NCBI GenBank assembly: GCA_037043455.1
Contig: JAWPHD010000128.1
Coordinates: 248,001-312,000, forward strand
Length of the DNA stretch: 64,000 bases
Direction: 5' to 3'
Source of the DNA: Cyrtodaria siliqua
Taxonomy: Eukaryota > Mollusca > Bivalvia > Adapedonta > Hiatellidae
In this document: in pieces, positions 24,014 to 32,380 of the stretch
Position numbering within the stretch: position 1 is the first letter of the stretch
Layout of the letters: every line of letters begins with the position of its first letter
Translations under genes and position numbers: made by a program
Notes under the pieces: generated by a model
Database searches by the model: none
What the model was told of the DNA's origin: nothing
The model's input: the letters and a program-made list of their open reading frames with translations, nothing else

Positions 24014-25225
24014 CTAGTCATCTGACTGTTCGGGTAGCAAAACTCCGATGACTGACTGGGCCGCAACCAATGGGCCCAGAGAAGCCAATTCATTATTAAA
24101 TAGGGAGCAGTCCCTAAGATAGAACCTAACGAAGGAGTTGTCTGAATTCCAGTAGCACGCTTTAAGAATACGCTCTAAGGGAATAGAATTAGACCATGCT
24201 AAGGACGAGGACAAGGCTCTGACTTCATGAGCTGTAGGATTAGAATCTGGCAGATCGGTCATTTGTACTGCATAGGCCAATTTAATGGTCTCAACAATCC
24301 ACCTAGAAATGGAGGCCATAGAGATCTCCCGACTGGCATGCAGATAATGTGGAAGAAAAAGCCTTTTCCTTCCACGTCGCCATGACCTGGAACGCTCCAG
24401 GTAAATTCTTAAGGCCCTGACTGGGCAGAGGTTGGAAGAATTGGTATCGCTGGAGGAGGGCAGAGCTGGAATAACCAGTGGTAAGCTAGGAACCGAAGGA
24501 CGCTGATTCTTAGCTAAAAACCCTGGGAAGAAATGTAAGGTAACTGAAGACCCGTTTGTAGAAAAGGACACAGAGTCTTCAGTTCCCAGTAAGGCATGGA
24601 GCTCACTCCGTCTACGCCCTGAGGCTAGAGCTAGAAGAAAGACAGTCTTGAGAGTAAGCTCCTTCCTACCGCAGGAATCAAGCGGTTCGAAAGGAGGCCC
24701 TGAGATAGTCTTGAGAACCAGCTGAAGGTCCCATTTTGGAGTAACATGGGTAACTGCCGGTCTCTCTAACTCTATGCTTTTAATAATGTTAGAGAGAAGA
24801 GGGCTATCAGAGAAATCATGTCCCGTAATTTCTTTGAGAGTGATAGAAATAGCCGAGCGATACCCTTTAACCGTAGAAGGAGAAAGAGATTTGTCCTCAA
24901 ATAAAGAAACAAGGAAATCTGAGAGTGAGGTCAAAGAGGGATGGAGTGGATCCAGTGACCTTGAGACACACCAATCAGTCCAGAATTTCCATCTGTACTC
25001 GTAGAGGGAATTAGTGGAGGCCCTTCTAGCGGTACAGACTCGATGGGCAACCCTTTCAGAAAAACCTGCCGCCTGCAGATGTCGTTGGATAAGAGAAAGG
25101 CGTGAAGGTTGAATACTTCTGGCCGGGGATGAAGGAGCCGTGACAGAGGTTGACACAGGAGATCTTGCCTGGGGGCTAACCTCAGGGGTGTGGCCACCAT
25201 GAGAGATAGGAGAGTTGTAAACCAT
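24014..25225 (-). CDS. Tyrosine recombinase of DIRS-like element
   Basis: The protein should cut and rejoin DNA to integrate the circular cDNA. From the ATG at 25225 it is 403 aa. An N-terminal helical DNA-binding part (about residues 35-150) precedes the catalytic core. The expected signature is visible: Arg in ASGRRRSEL (about residue 205), H-x-x-R in HEVR (333-336), Trp in LKACYW (359) and the nucleophile Tyr in FVRFYLRD (about 369). The frame stays open upstream to 26911 (965 codons), across most of the RT ORF, but the only codon there at the 5' end is TTG. The ATG chosen gives a normal recombinase length and a 295-nt overlap with the RT ORF. It appears intact. Catalytic assignment is by motif, with high confidence. 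Confidence 0.92.
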   Translation of the reverse strand: MVYNSPISHGGHTPEVSPQARSPVSTSVTAPSSPARSIQPSRLSLIQRHLQAAGFSERVAHRVCTARRASTNSLYEYRWKFWTDWCVSRSLDPLHPSLTSLSDFLVSLFEDKSLSPSTVKGYRSAISITLKEITGHDFSDSPLLSNIIKSIELERPAVTHVTPKWDLQLVLKTISGPPFEPLDSCGRKELTLKTVFLLALASGRRRSELHALLGTEDSVSFSTNGSSVTLHFFPGFLAKNQRPSVPSLPLVIPALPSSSDTNSSNLCPVRALRIYLERSRSWRRGRKRLFLPHYLHASREISMASISRWIVETIKLAYAVQMTDLPDSNPTAHEVRALSSSLAWSNSIPLERILKACYWNSDNSFVRFYLRDCSLFNNELASLGPLVAAQSVIGVLLPEQSDD

Positions 25226-27141
25226 GGATGACCCGTCCAAAGTGGGGCTATTAATATGATGAGACAATCTTCCCGCTGGACCTTCAGAAGTACTCGGGAC
25301 AGGAGAGGAGGTGGAGGAAAGGCATAGGCGAACAGGCCCCGCCAAGGTATAGCAAGGGCGTCCACTGCCCAGGCCAAGGGGTCTGGAACTGGGGAGACGA
25401 ACGTCGGAAGTTGGTTGTTTAGCCGGGTGGCAAACAGGTCCACATGTGGGGTGTCCCAGAGACGAAACACTTGGGATAACGTCGGAGAGTGTAGCTTCCA
25501 CTCTGTTTGAATGACCTGATTCTTCCGGGATAGAGAATCTGCCAAAACATTCAGTTTCCCTGGGATGAATCGTGCTTTCAGGAAGACTCCTTCCTGGGAA
25601 CACCACTTGAGGATTTCTATGGCTAAATCTGAGAGGTCCCTGGAATGGGATCCCCCCTCCTTGTTGAGGTAAGCCGCTACTGTGGTATTGTCTGTGGCCA
25701 ACATGATTGAGTGGCCTCGGATATCCTCCAGAAAAGCCTGTAGAGCTAAGAAAACTGCTTTTAATTCCAAAAGATTGATATGGGAGGTCTTTTCGGAAAG
25801 GGACCAGGAGCCCGATGCCTGAAGGTCTGCCAAATGGGCTCCCCAGCCAAGAAGGCTGGCGTCCGTGAACAGGTGTAAATCTGGGTCTTGAGGGTGTAGG
25901 GGAACCATTTCCATCAGGAAGACTGGATCGAACCACTGGAGCGTTGCCGACTTGAACCAAGGGCCTAGCTGGATTTGGTATTCCCAGGATTGGGTAGCCT
26001 GATCCCATCTGTCTTTCAAGGCCCACTGTAAAGGGCGTTTGTGAACTCTGCCCTGTGGGAGAAGTTTGGACATTGACTCCATCTGACCCAAAAGGGAATG
26101 GAGTTCCCTTGCTGAAGCTGATGTTTGCAACAATAGGACCCTGAGGGACTCTTGTAGGTGGTGGATTCTGTCCAAAGATGGGCCCACGAGGGAGTCTTGT
26201 AGGGAAAGACGAGCTCCGAGGAAAATGAAGGACTGACAAGGGATTAGATCCGACTTTTCCCAGTTCGGGATAAAACCTAGATTTAGAACTATAGAAAGCA
26301 GACGCCTTGAGTGTGACAGAGCCAGATCTCTGGAGTGGGCTGGCTGTAACCAATCGTCCAGGTAAGTGTGAAGTCGAATACCCAAGCGATGAACATGGGC
26401 GCAAATGACCTTGATCAGACGAGTGAACACATAAGGAGCTGGGGCCAGACCGAATGGTAGAGCTCGAAACTGATAGGTTGTCCCCTTCCAGACAAACCGA
26501 AGGTATTTCCTTGAAGAGGGATGGATGAGGACGTGAAAGTAAGCATCTTTCAGGTCTAGGGAGGTAACCCAGTCGCCCTCTTGTAGTTCTAGCCGAATGG
26601 AAGCTAGTGTTTCCATTTTGAAGTGTGGGGTTTTGACGAACTTGTTTAGTATAGAGAGGTCTATGATAGTTCTCCAAGCCCCCGAGGGTTTGGGTACCAC
26701 AAAGAGACGGCTGTAAAACCCCTTTCTTGAATGGGAGGGAAGAACTGTTTCCACTGCCTGTAAGTTCAAGAGATTCTGGATTTCCTGATCCAGGATGAGA
26801 AACTTCTCTGAATCCTGTGGAGGACCGAATCTGGCCGGAGGATGACGTGTGAGAGGAGGTTGGACATGAAAAGGAATGAGATACCCGCCCCGGACCACTG
26901 AGAGTGACCAAGGATCTGCTATATTTTCCCAGGCATGGCTGAAGGCAGAAAGCCTGCCGCCTGTAGGTATTTCCGGTTTGGGAATCCTTATGTCTAAGGG
27001 AAGACCCGAACCGGAAATAACCTGGGGAAATCCGGAGCGGGCATCCCTATGGGGCAGAGGGCCGAGAGCCCCTTCCCCTTCCCCTTCCCCATACTTTACC
27101 CTTACCCCTACTACGATTCCCTGACTGTTTCCTATACTCAA
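24931..27141 (-). CDS. Reverse transcriptase / RNase H (DIRS ORF2)
   Basis: The 736-codon frame contains a complete reverse transcriptase: SLDLKDAYFHV (Asp 196), PFGLAPAPYVF near 229-239 and the catalytic YLDD at 260-263. RNase H follows with Asp 427 in LFTDAS, Glu 459 in LLELKA, Asp 484 in ATDNTT and Asp 535 in NVLADSLSR. The next part, VDLFATRLN (567-575) to AYAFPPPP (605-612), resembles the Dam-like methyltransferase region known from DIRS elements, but lacks a clear DPPY-type motif, so activity there is doubtful. The frame starts at TTG; the first in-frame ATG (codon 176) falls inside the RT domain. It overlaps ORF1 by at least 95 nt in the +1 frame, so a programmed frameshift or non-AUG initiation is likely. 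No stops or frameshifts interrupt it. Confidence 0.95.
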   Translation of the reverse strand: MSIGNSQGIVVGVRVKYGEGEGEGALGPLPHRDARSGFPQVISGSGLPLDIRIPKPEIPTGGRLSAFSHAWENIADPWSLSVVRGGYLIPFHVQPPLTRHPPARFGPPQDSEKFLILDQEIQNLLNLQAVETVLPSHSRKGFYSRLFVVPKPSGAWRTIIDLSILNKFVKTPHFKMETLASIRLELQEGDWVTSLDLKDAYFHVLIHPSSRKYLRFVWKGTTYQFRALPFGLAPAPYVFTRLIKVICAHVHRLGIRLHTYLDDWLQPAHSRDLALSHSRRLLSIVLNLGFIPNWEKSDLIPCQSFIFLGARLSLQDSLVGPSLDRIHHLQESLRVLLLQTSASARELHSLLGQMESMSKLLPQGRVHKRPLQWALKDRWDQATQSWEYQIQLGPWFKSATLQWFDPVFLMEMVPLHPQDPDLHLFTDASLLGWGAHLADLQASGSWSLSEKTSHINLLELKAVFLALQAFLEDIRGHSIMLATDNTTVAAYLNKEGGSHSRDLSDLAIEILKWCSQEGVFLKARFIPGKLNVLADSLSRKNQVIQTEWKLHSPTLSQVFRLWDTPHVDLFATRLNNQLPTFVSPVPDPLAWAVDALAIPWRGLFAYAFPPPPLLSRVLLKVQREDCLIILIAPLWTGHPWFTTLLSLMVATPLRLAPRQDLLCQPLSRLLHPRPEVFNLHAFLLSNDICRRQVFLKGLPIESVPLEGPPLIPSTSTDGNSGLIGVSQGHWIHSIPL

Positions 27142-29113
27142 TCTTAGGGGGAGGAACCCACTTAGGTTGAACCCTTGAATCCACAGCTTGTGGACGATAG
27201 GGTGCTGGAGTAGCGATAGGAGCCCTACTTACAGTAGCTTGAGGGGTCCTAGGGGGATACCTGAGAGGAGGTCTAGAAGGGCGAACAGAAGAAAGCGCAA
27301 CCCTCTGGAAGGAAGAATATTTGACCTCTTCTTTATGATGAGAGACTACTTCCGGGAAGGAGGGACCAAACAGTGTGCGAGAATTAATAGGCTGCACCCT
27401 AAGACTAGAATTCAACTGCTCGTTAAGGACCGAGCGGTTGAGAATAGCATCTCTTCTCACGAGGCTAAAACTTTCTGACATTCTGAGGAAAACATCCATA
27501 GAGTCAATGTTAGCTCTAGCGGTAGATAGGATGTACCGCTGGAGCTCAATAAGGTCCTCGTGTGAAGGAGAGGGGTCTCTTAAAATCGAGAGGATACCAC
27601 ACAGAAACAAATCAGTATGGGAACTGATCTGTACACCCGAACGTGCCCAGCGGTCCCAAGTAACCACATCTGTCAAAGGGATGGAGGTAGTAGAAGGAAG
27701 GCTAGTCCGAGGTTGTAGAATGTCCTGAATGGAGTAATCTACCAAGGGAGGATCCAAGGGAAGAACAGGATCCTGGGGTACATAGAACTTACGGTTAGCA
27801 AGCCAATGTTTTTGACCTGTAAAGTACCTATTCTTTGGAAGAGCCTTAGGATACTGAGGGAGTGGTGACCCCGGTACTATTTCCGAGCCTCTCACTTCTG
27901 CAGAAATAGTCGAAAGTAGGGAAGAACCCTGTTTGCTCTGAGGTAAGGTAATATCAGGTTTAGAAAGGTTAGGTTGTACATCAAAATAATCCATAGCAGA
28001 AGTACCAGCCAAGGATTCGACAGGTGCAACTACAGGAGGACAAACTGAGGGGCCCAACCTAGCCTTAAGAAGACCAATTAGTTCAGAAAAGGAAGGCCAA
28101 ACTGCATCAACAGGAGGTACTTCCTGAAAAAAGTCATCGGGATGCTCAGAAGCCACACTCTGTCCCGTGTTAAACAAGCCTGTGGTAGGATCCAATAAAA
28201 CCCCCGAACAAACCTGCTCCTCAGGTAGGGGGGGATGGGGTGGATCCTGAAGCACGCTAGCACCAGAGGGAGAATTACCCCGGGATATGTCCACGACGGA
28301 CGCTGACTTACTAAGGGAATGATCCCTTCTGTGGTGTGATACCCTAGAACGGGAACGTCTAGCCCGTTTGGTAGCCACTCTAGAATGAGACCTAGAGCGG
28401 CTCCTGGATCTCTTAGAATGCGAAACCGGAGAGCTCAAAAGTGACCTGAGGTTGTCCAGTTCACGGGAAGAAAGACGATGTCGTCTATGAGAATGATGTC
28501 GTCTATGAGAATGATGTCGTCCATGAGAACGACTATCGGACTTCCGGTGTCTATGACGCCGGTAGGGAGATCTACCCCTATGGCGTTCGGTCGAGTTAGA
28601 GAAGCCAGAAAATTCACTTTTTGAAACAGAAGAATTACCTGAGCTTGAGATGTCACTCAACCGATGACGGTTGCTCTTAGACCGGCCACTGCGTCTCGAC
28701 TCTCTGGAGGGTGACCTGGAGGCCGAGTATTTAGAACTGTTGTGCAGCCCGACAGTGTACCCACGAGGCAGAGAGTTATCTGAGTAACCATGGACCCCCG
28801 GACTGACTGCCAGTCTGTTACTGTGAACAGCAGTGGGTGGGGTATGGTACTCCGTATGGCTGGGTTGGGAGACATCACCGATAGAAGATCGAAACTTCGT
28901 ACGGGTGACCTTTCCAACTGTAGGAAGTATCTCGCCGGGTTGGGAGACATCACCGATAGAAGATCGAAACTTCGTACGGGTGACCTTTCCAACTGTAGGA
29001 AGTATCTCGCCGGATACTTTCTGCTTGGTTGGGTTGCCTTGTGAGTCCGGAGGGGCCGTAGTATGACTAGGGCCCGACTCCCCAACCAGCAGTAGCGTGT
29101 TCGCATCTGACAT
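27047..29113 (-). CDS. ORF1, Gag-like Arg/Ser/His-rich protein
   Basis: A 688-aa frame that starts at an ATG and is the first ORF on the element's coding strand, where DIRS elements carry their Gag-like gene. It has an exact 25-aa tandem duplication at residues 35-59 and 60-84 (GEILPTVGK...IGDVSQP), a long Ser/Arg-rich tract roughly 120-290 including (HHSHRR)n near 200-215, a more ordinary, probably folded part at about 380-630, and a Gly/Arg-rich tail (RGRGRG). No CCHC zinc knuckle is visible. The basic tracts suggest RNA or DNA binding; the SR-like composition may promote nuclear or condensate localisation, which is inference. The assignment to Gag rests on position and composition. Confidence 0.85.
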   Translation of the reverse strand: MSDANTLLLVGESGPSHTTAPPDSQGNPTKQKVSGEILPTVGKVTRTKFRSSIGDVSQPGEILPTVGKVTRTKFRSSIGDVSQPSHTEYHTPPTAVHSNRLAVSPGVHGYSDNSLPRGYTVGLHNSSKYSASRSPSRESRRSGRSKSNRHRLSDISSSGNSSVSKSEFSGFSNSTERHRGRSPYRRHRHRKSDSRSHGRHHSHRRHHSHRRHRLSSRELDNLRSLLSSPVSHSKRSRSRSRSHSRVATKRARRSRSRVSHHRRDHSLSKSASVVDISRGNSPSGASVLQDPPHPPLPEEQVCSGVLLDPTTGLFNTGQSVASEHPDDFFQEVPPVDAVWPSFSELIGLLKARLGPSVCPPVVAPVESLAGTSAMDYFDVQPNLSKPDITLPQSKQGSSLLSTISAEVRGSEIVPGSPLPQYPKALPKNRYFTGQKHWLANRKFYVPQDPVLPLDPPLVDYSIQDILQPRTSLPSTTSIPLTDVVTWDRWARSGVQISSHTDLFLCGILSILRDPSPSHEDLIELQRYILSTARANIDSMDVFLRMSESFSLVRRDAILNRSVLNEQLNSSLRVQPINSRTLFGPSFPEVVSHHKEEVKYSSFQRVALSSVRPSRPPLRYPPRTPQATVSRAPIATPAPYRPQAVDSRVQPKWVPPPKIEYRKQSGNRSRGKGKVWGRGRGRGSRPSAP
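28862..29011 (-). repeat. 75-bp tandem duplication inside ORF1
   Basis: Two consecutive 75-bp copies that look identical, in frame, giving the doubled 25-aa block. Identity at DNA level implies a very recent duplication. Confidence 0.95.
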
Positions 29114-29475
29114 TACACGCTAAAATATAGAAAGAGAAAGACAGAAACGTGTAATAAACACGAACTGTTATTATAGGAGAAAGACAGAAACGTGTAATAA
29201 ACACGAACTGTTATTATAGGAAATATGTAAAACTATATAAAAATACAAAAATAAAACTAATAAACACAACACAAGTGGAGAAAAGCAAACTTTGAGACAC
29301 TCGATTTACCTACCATCCATTTGGAATCGGCACGAGTGGAAAATAGGAAGTAAGCCTCGTTCTGATTCTGGAGGTTAATGGGTAACCAATTAGCGGCTCC
29401 CTTGTCGGCCGTGGTCCCGGGAAGGGAATTTGGGGAAGTTTTTTCCACTCGTGGATTAGAGCAAGTTGAGTAATT
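29114..29475 (-). promoter_or_regulatory. 5' leader of DIRS-like element
   Basis: Between the 5' ITR and ORF1 start. It contains a perfect two-copy 43-bp direct repeat at 29135-29177 and 29178-29220 and a possible hairpin from ccactcgtgg (about 29440) with gcacgagtgg (about 29330). The segment 29336-29496 is duplicated in inverted orientation at 22971-23125. It presumably holds promoter and replication signals; no core promoter motif was identified. Confidence 0.6.
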
Positions 29476-29513
29476 GCATTTGTAATGTTGTCGTAAGATA
29501 TCAATATACCAAT
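29476..29513. repeat. 5' inverted terminal repeat of DIRS-like element
   Basis: gcatttgtaatgttgtcgta then agatatcaatataccaat; exact inverse of the 3' copy at 23211-23248. Confidence 0.95.
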
Positions 29514-29546
29514 TCTATATTTTTTGTAGCATGGTGTACTTAGTAA

Positions 29547-29564
29547 CACTATGACGTCATAGTG
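29547..29564. promoter_or_regulatory. Perfect 18-bp palindrome with full CRE
   Basis: cactatgacgtcatagtg is a perfect palindrome centred on TGACGTCA, the full cAMP-response element. It lies 34 bp outside the DIRS 5' end, on the upstream side of its genes. Function is unproven. Confidence 0.5.
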
Positions 29565-30944
29565 ACCGTACTCTAAATTCCAATATCCGGTAGTTGTAGT
29601 ACGGTGTAGCCACGCCCCTTTAGTTACCCTAAATTAAACGATTTAATGCTCTGCATTCATCAAAGGAAATGTCACCGACCATGCTACAAGCGTGTATTAT
29701 TGCGCATAGTATTTCAGTACATTTTCAAAAAAGGTACGTATATACTGTATACAATGACAATTATTCACAATCAGTAGTTATATTATTCGTTATATATAAC
29801 GTTCATGTCAGTCACCTTATGAAATTAAGTTATACTTGAGGCAGTTAAAGGAACTACATTCTCGAAGTGCATTCTCGAAGTGCGTAAGGCTCCTCTCCAA
29901 AAACTGGTGTATTAATGCGCATAATATTTTGGTACATCTACAAAAAAGACACGTTTATACTGTATACAATTACCATTATTTCATTATTTCACAATCAGTA
30001 GTTATATTACTCGGTATACATAATGTTCATGTCAGTCACCTTATCAAATTAAGTTGTATTTGAGGCAGTTAAAGGGGACTACATTGTCGAAATGCGTAAA
30101 GCTCCTCAACCAAAAACTCCATATTCAGAAATTGCAGTATACATATGACTCCAAAGAGTCAGCCATGCTCACATATGGCGACTCAAAAACAAAAAATGCC
30201 AAAATGCAATAAAAACTGACAGGGATAGGGAGTGGTCAGCTCAAACCATTTTTTACTTGTGGTCTTTTCAGGAAAAAAACTGATTTCCAGAACCAGGGCC
30301 TGGGAAAAATAGGACGTTTGAAATCGCCCCAAACTTCGGGGCGATTTTGGCGAGATTTTGAGAGATTCTACGAGACTTTACAAAACATTTTTAAGTTAAA
30401 TAAATGCTAATTTCTTACTTTAATCTTGTGATAAACAGCATGTGACATGAACAAGTGTAACAAATGCATAAACATTTGACATTGATTAGCTGCCTTTATG
30501 GATGAGCTAGCACAGGATGCTGCATCGAAAGAGCAGATGGACCAACGGACCAAGCTCAGAAAACACGATGGTCAAGCTCATGAAGAATGAGCTGAACCTT
30601 TGGTTTGAAATACATTATACGAGAAAGCATCTAGCATTCCATACTGAGCCCAGCAAACCAAGGAGGGCAGGCAGACAGCAACACCGAGCCAATCCGACCT
30701 TGACACACCCTCTGATTATTGGCGGGTTACAGTGTACAACGCCTTTTCAGACCAGTTGCAGCAAGAGAGAGATAGAAACTCGAATTCTAAAAACGAAGAG
30801 CGTTATTCGGCCGAATATTTATTGCCAGCTAAACCAGCTAAGTAGCCATCCTACATTCAACTCAATTGATTATTGGTATAAAATCCAACAGGATATCACC
30901 AGACAAAGACAGTACAGTACAATTTACAGAATAATTATATGACA
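29565..30944. other. Non-coding; ~210-bp tandem duplication at 29690-30110
   Basis: Two consecutive copies share gtgtattattgcgcata, tatactgtatacaat, cacaatcagtagttatatta, gttcatgtcagtcacctta and gaggcagttaaagg, about 85% identical. Beyond this is unique-looking sequence with a 141-codon ATG ORF (30517-30942) that shows no domain signature, so I do not call it a gene. Confidence 0.7.
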
Positions 30945-31150
30945 TACATATTTGTGTAGATACTAATTATTAATATGTAAATACTAATTATTAATGTGTA
31001 GATACTAATTATTAATGTGTAATCACTAATTATTAATGTGTAGAATGTGTAGATACTAATTATTAATGTGTAGATACTGATTATTAATGTGTAGATACTA
31101 ATTATTAATGTGTAGATACTAATTATTAATGTGTAGATAATAATTATTAA
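30945..31150. repeat. 21-bp AT-rich tandem array, ~10 units
   Basis: The unit gtgtagatactaattattaa plus t is repeated about ten times with a few length variants. It is followed by the first copy of the segmental duplication, and the same gtgtagataataatta words appear in the 70-bp array at 34213-34815. Confidence 0.95.
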
Positions 31151-31274
31151 TGTATTAAGAGAGTAGCCAATCGTAATAATACTGCTCCATGTCAGCCTTT
31201 TAAACATTCACTTTTTGTAATGCTACTGCAGTCTCTCTGAATTTAAAACTTTCACAAACGTAGGAAATACACAT

Positions 31275-31532
31275 TGATTGAATTGGATTTTATAGTCGCA
31301 CCAACAGCCAAGGTCATATGGCGACTTTCCAGCTTCATTGGTGGAGGAAGACCCAGGTGCCCCTCCGGGCAATATTCGTGCACGGGCGGGCACCTGGGTA
31401 GAACCACCGACGTTCCGCAAGCCAGCTGGATAGCTTCCTCACATAAAGACTTCGAGGCCCCTGAGGGATCGAACCTACAGCGGTGAGGGCAAGTGATTTC
31501 AAGTCAGAGACGTTAACCACTCGGCCACGGAC

Positions 31533-31562
<30 letters not shown>
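31275..31562 (-). repeat. SINE family L, tRNA-derived, with 13-bp TSD
   Basis: On the minus strand a Leu/Ser-type tRNA head is visible: A box (complement of 31517-31527) tggccgagtgg and B box ggttcgatcc near 31475-31466. The 3' end is gcgactataaaatccaattc plus aatca. A perfect 13-bp target duplication aggaaatacacat flanks it at 31262-31274 and 31563-31575. Copy B of the segmental duplication has a single uninterrupted site near 34873, an in-window empty allele. A run of 29 C (31534-31562) stands at its 5' end. A second, diverged copy lies at 53962-54126. Confidence 0.93.
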
Positions 31563-31563
<1 letters not shown>

Positions 31564-31577
31564 GGAAATACACATAC

Positions 31578-32027
31578 TATACTGAGCAAAAATAGAAACG
31601 TCCCTCCTGTTTAAGTAAAGATTTCCAGAAATCCAATTATCGTTAATAACGAGTGTGACCACCATTTGCACGAATACATGCAACGAGTGTGACCACCATT
31701 TGCACGAATACATGCAATGTATTCGTGCAAATGGTGGTCACACTCGTTATTAACGATAATTAATGCAGGTGACAAATTCTGAATTAAACTCGATGTCCTA
31801 AACATTACATAACGAGTGTCTGATAGTTTGTGATTTTCGATTTTGACCCCTACAGACTTCACCAGGGTATCACTCTGAAAGTTCTCGTGCTAGCCAGATT
31901 TAGAGAATTGATATCGATCCACAAATGAATAAACTTTATGTTTGATTATGATTTATAACTGTAACCCTTTTGGATTTTTGGAAATCTTACTTAAACAGGG
32001 AGAGACGTTCTATTTTTGCTCAGTATA
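31578..32027. mobile_element. mariner-type MITE with duplicated hairpin arm, copy A
   Basis: TIRs tatactgagcaaaaatagaa and ttctatttttgctcagtata of about 48 bp, with TA at the edges. Inside is a second hairpin: acgagtgtgaccaccatttg ... tgcacgaatacatg in two tandem copies, then its inverse once. No ORF. Carried by both segmental copies, so it predates the duplication. Confidence 0.88.
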
Positions 32028-32108
32028 TTAACATCATGATCATCACTACTGATTTTTTTTTAATTTGTTATCATCCATTGTCTGAAAAATAGGCACAGTA
32101 GAATCTCA

Positions 32109-32380
32109 CATTACGTGGTCCCAGTATATACTTTCATACCCCATCCAACCCCTTCTCCAAGCGAAAACACGGTTGGCTGGGGTATGAAACAAAACCGTAA
32201 TTTCGGCTTAAAAAGTTTGTATATTGCAAAATGAAAACATGTAATTGGTAATTTTAAACATATTATCACATTTTTAGAAAAAAAAGTTTTAAACATGTTT
32301 TACTGTTGAAATATCCATTATTAATCCTGCTAATTTAAGTTTCCCATCGCTTAATGGAATTAAGGTGGGACCACGTAATG
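32109..32380. mobile_element. MITE with TIR cattacgtggtccca, copy 1
   Basis: Ends cattacgtggtccca and tgggaccacgtaatg are inverted repeats around about 240 bp of AT-rich sequence that also holds the near-palindrome ataccccatccaacccc ... ggttggctggggtat. Other copies are at 35455-35733, 47846-48089 (reverse), 48155-48297 (deleted), with a fragment near 38525-38605. Confidence 0.88.

Larger units (their letters stand above)
23211..29513 (-). mobile_element. DIRS-like tyrosine-recombinase retrotransposon, intact
   Basis: A 6.3-kb element bounded by perfect 38-bp inverted terminal repeats (23211-23248 and 29476-29513). On the minus strand it encodes ORF1, an RT/RNase H ORF and a tyrosine recombinase in three overlapping frames, the order known for the DIRS group, which integrates a circular cDNA with a recombinase instead of an integrase and makes no target duplication. 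None of the three ORFs has a stop or frameshift. Inverted ends favour DIRS over the split direct repeats of Ngaro/PAT-type elements. The 5' leader (29114-29475) and 3' non-coding part (23249-24013) carry no further ORF. I saw no clear internal complementary region inside the ITRs. Confidence 0.95.

Noticed and set aside
24014..26911. A single 965-aa recombinase protein
   Set aside because: The upstream 562 codons overlap the RT gene in another frame and begin at TTG; the internal ATG at 25225 gives a standard-size recombinase. Kept as a finding, not as the CDS start.
30517..30942. 141-codon ATG ORF on the plus strand
   Set aside because: No domain pattern, no recognisable relatives, and a composition like the surrounding non-coding DNA; a chance ORF is more likely.
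31223..31589. Glycine-rich short ORFs near the poly-C run
   Set aside because: They are translations of the 29-bp C homopolymer and the SINE.
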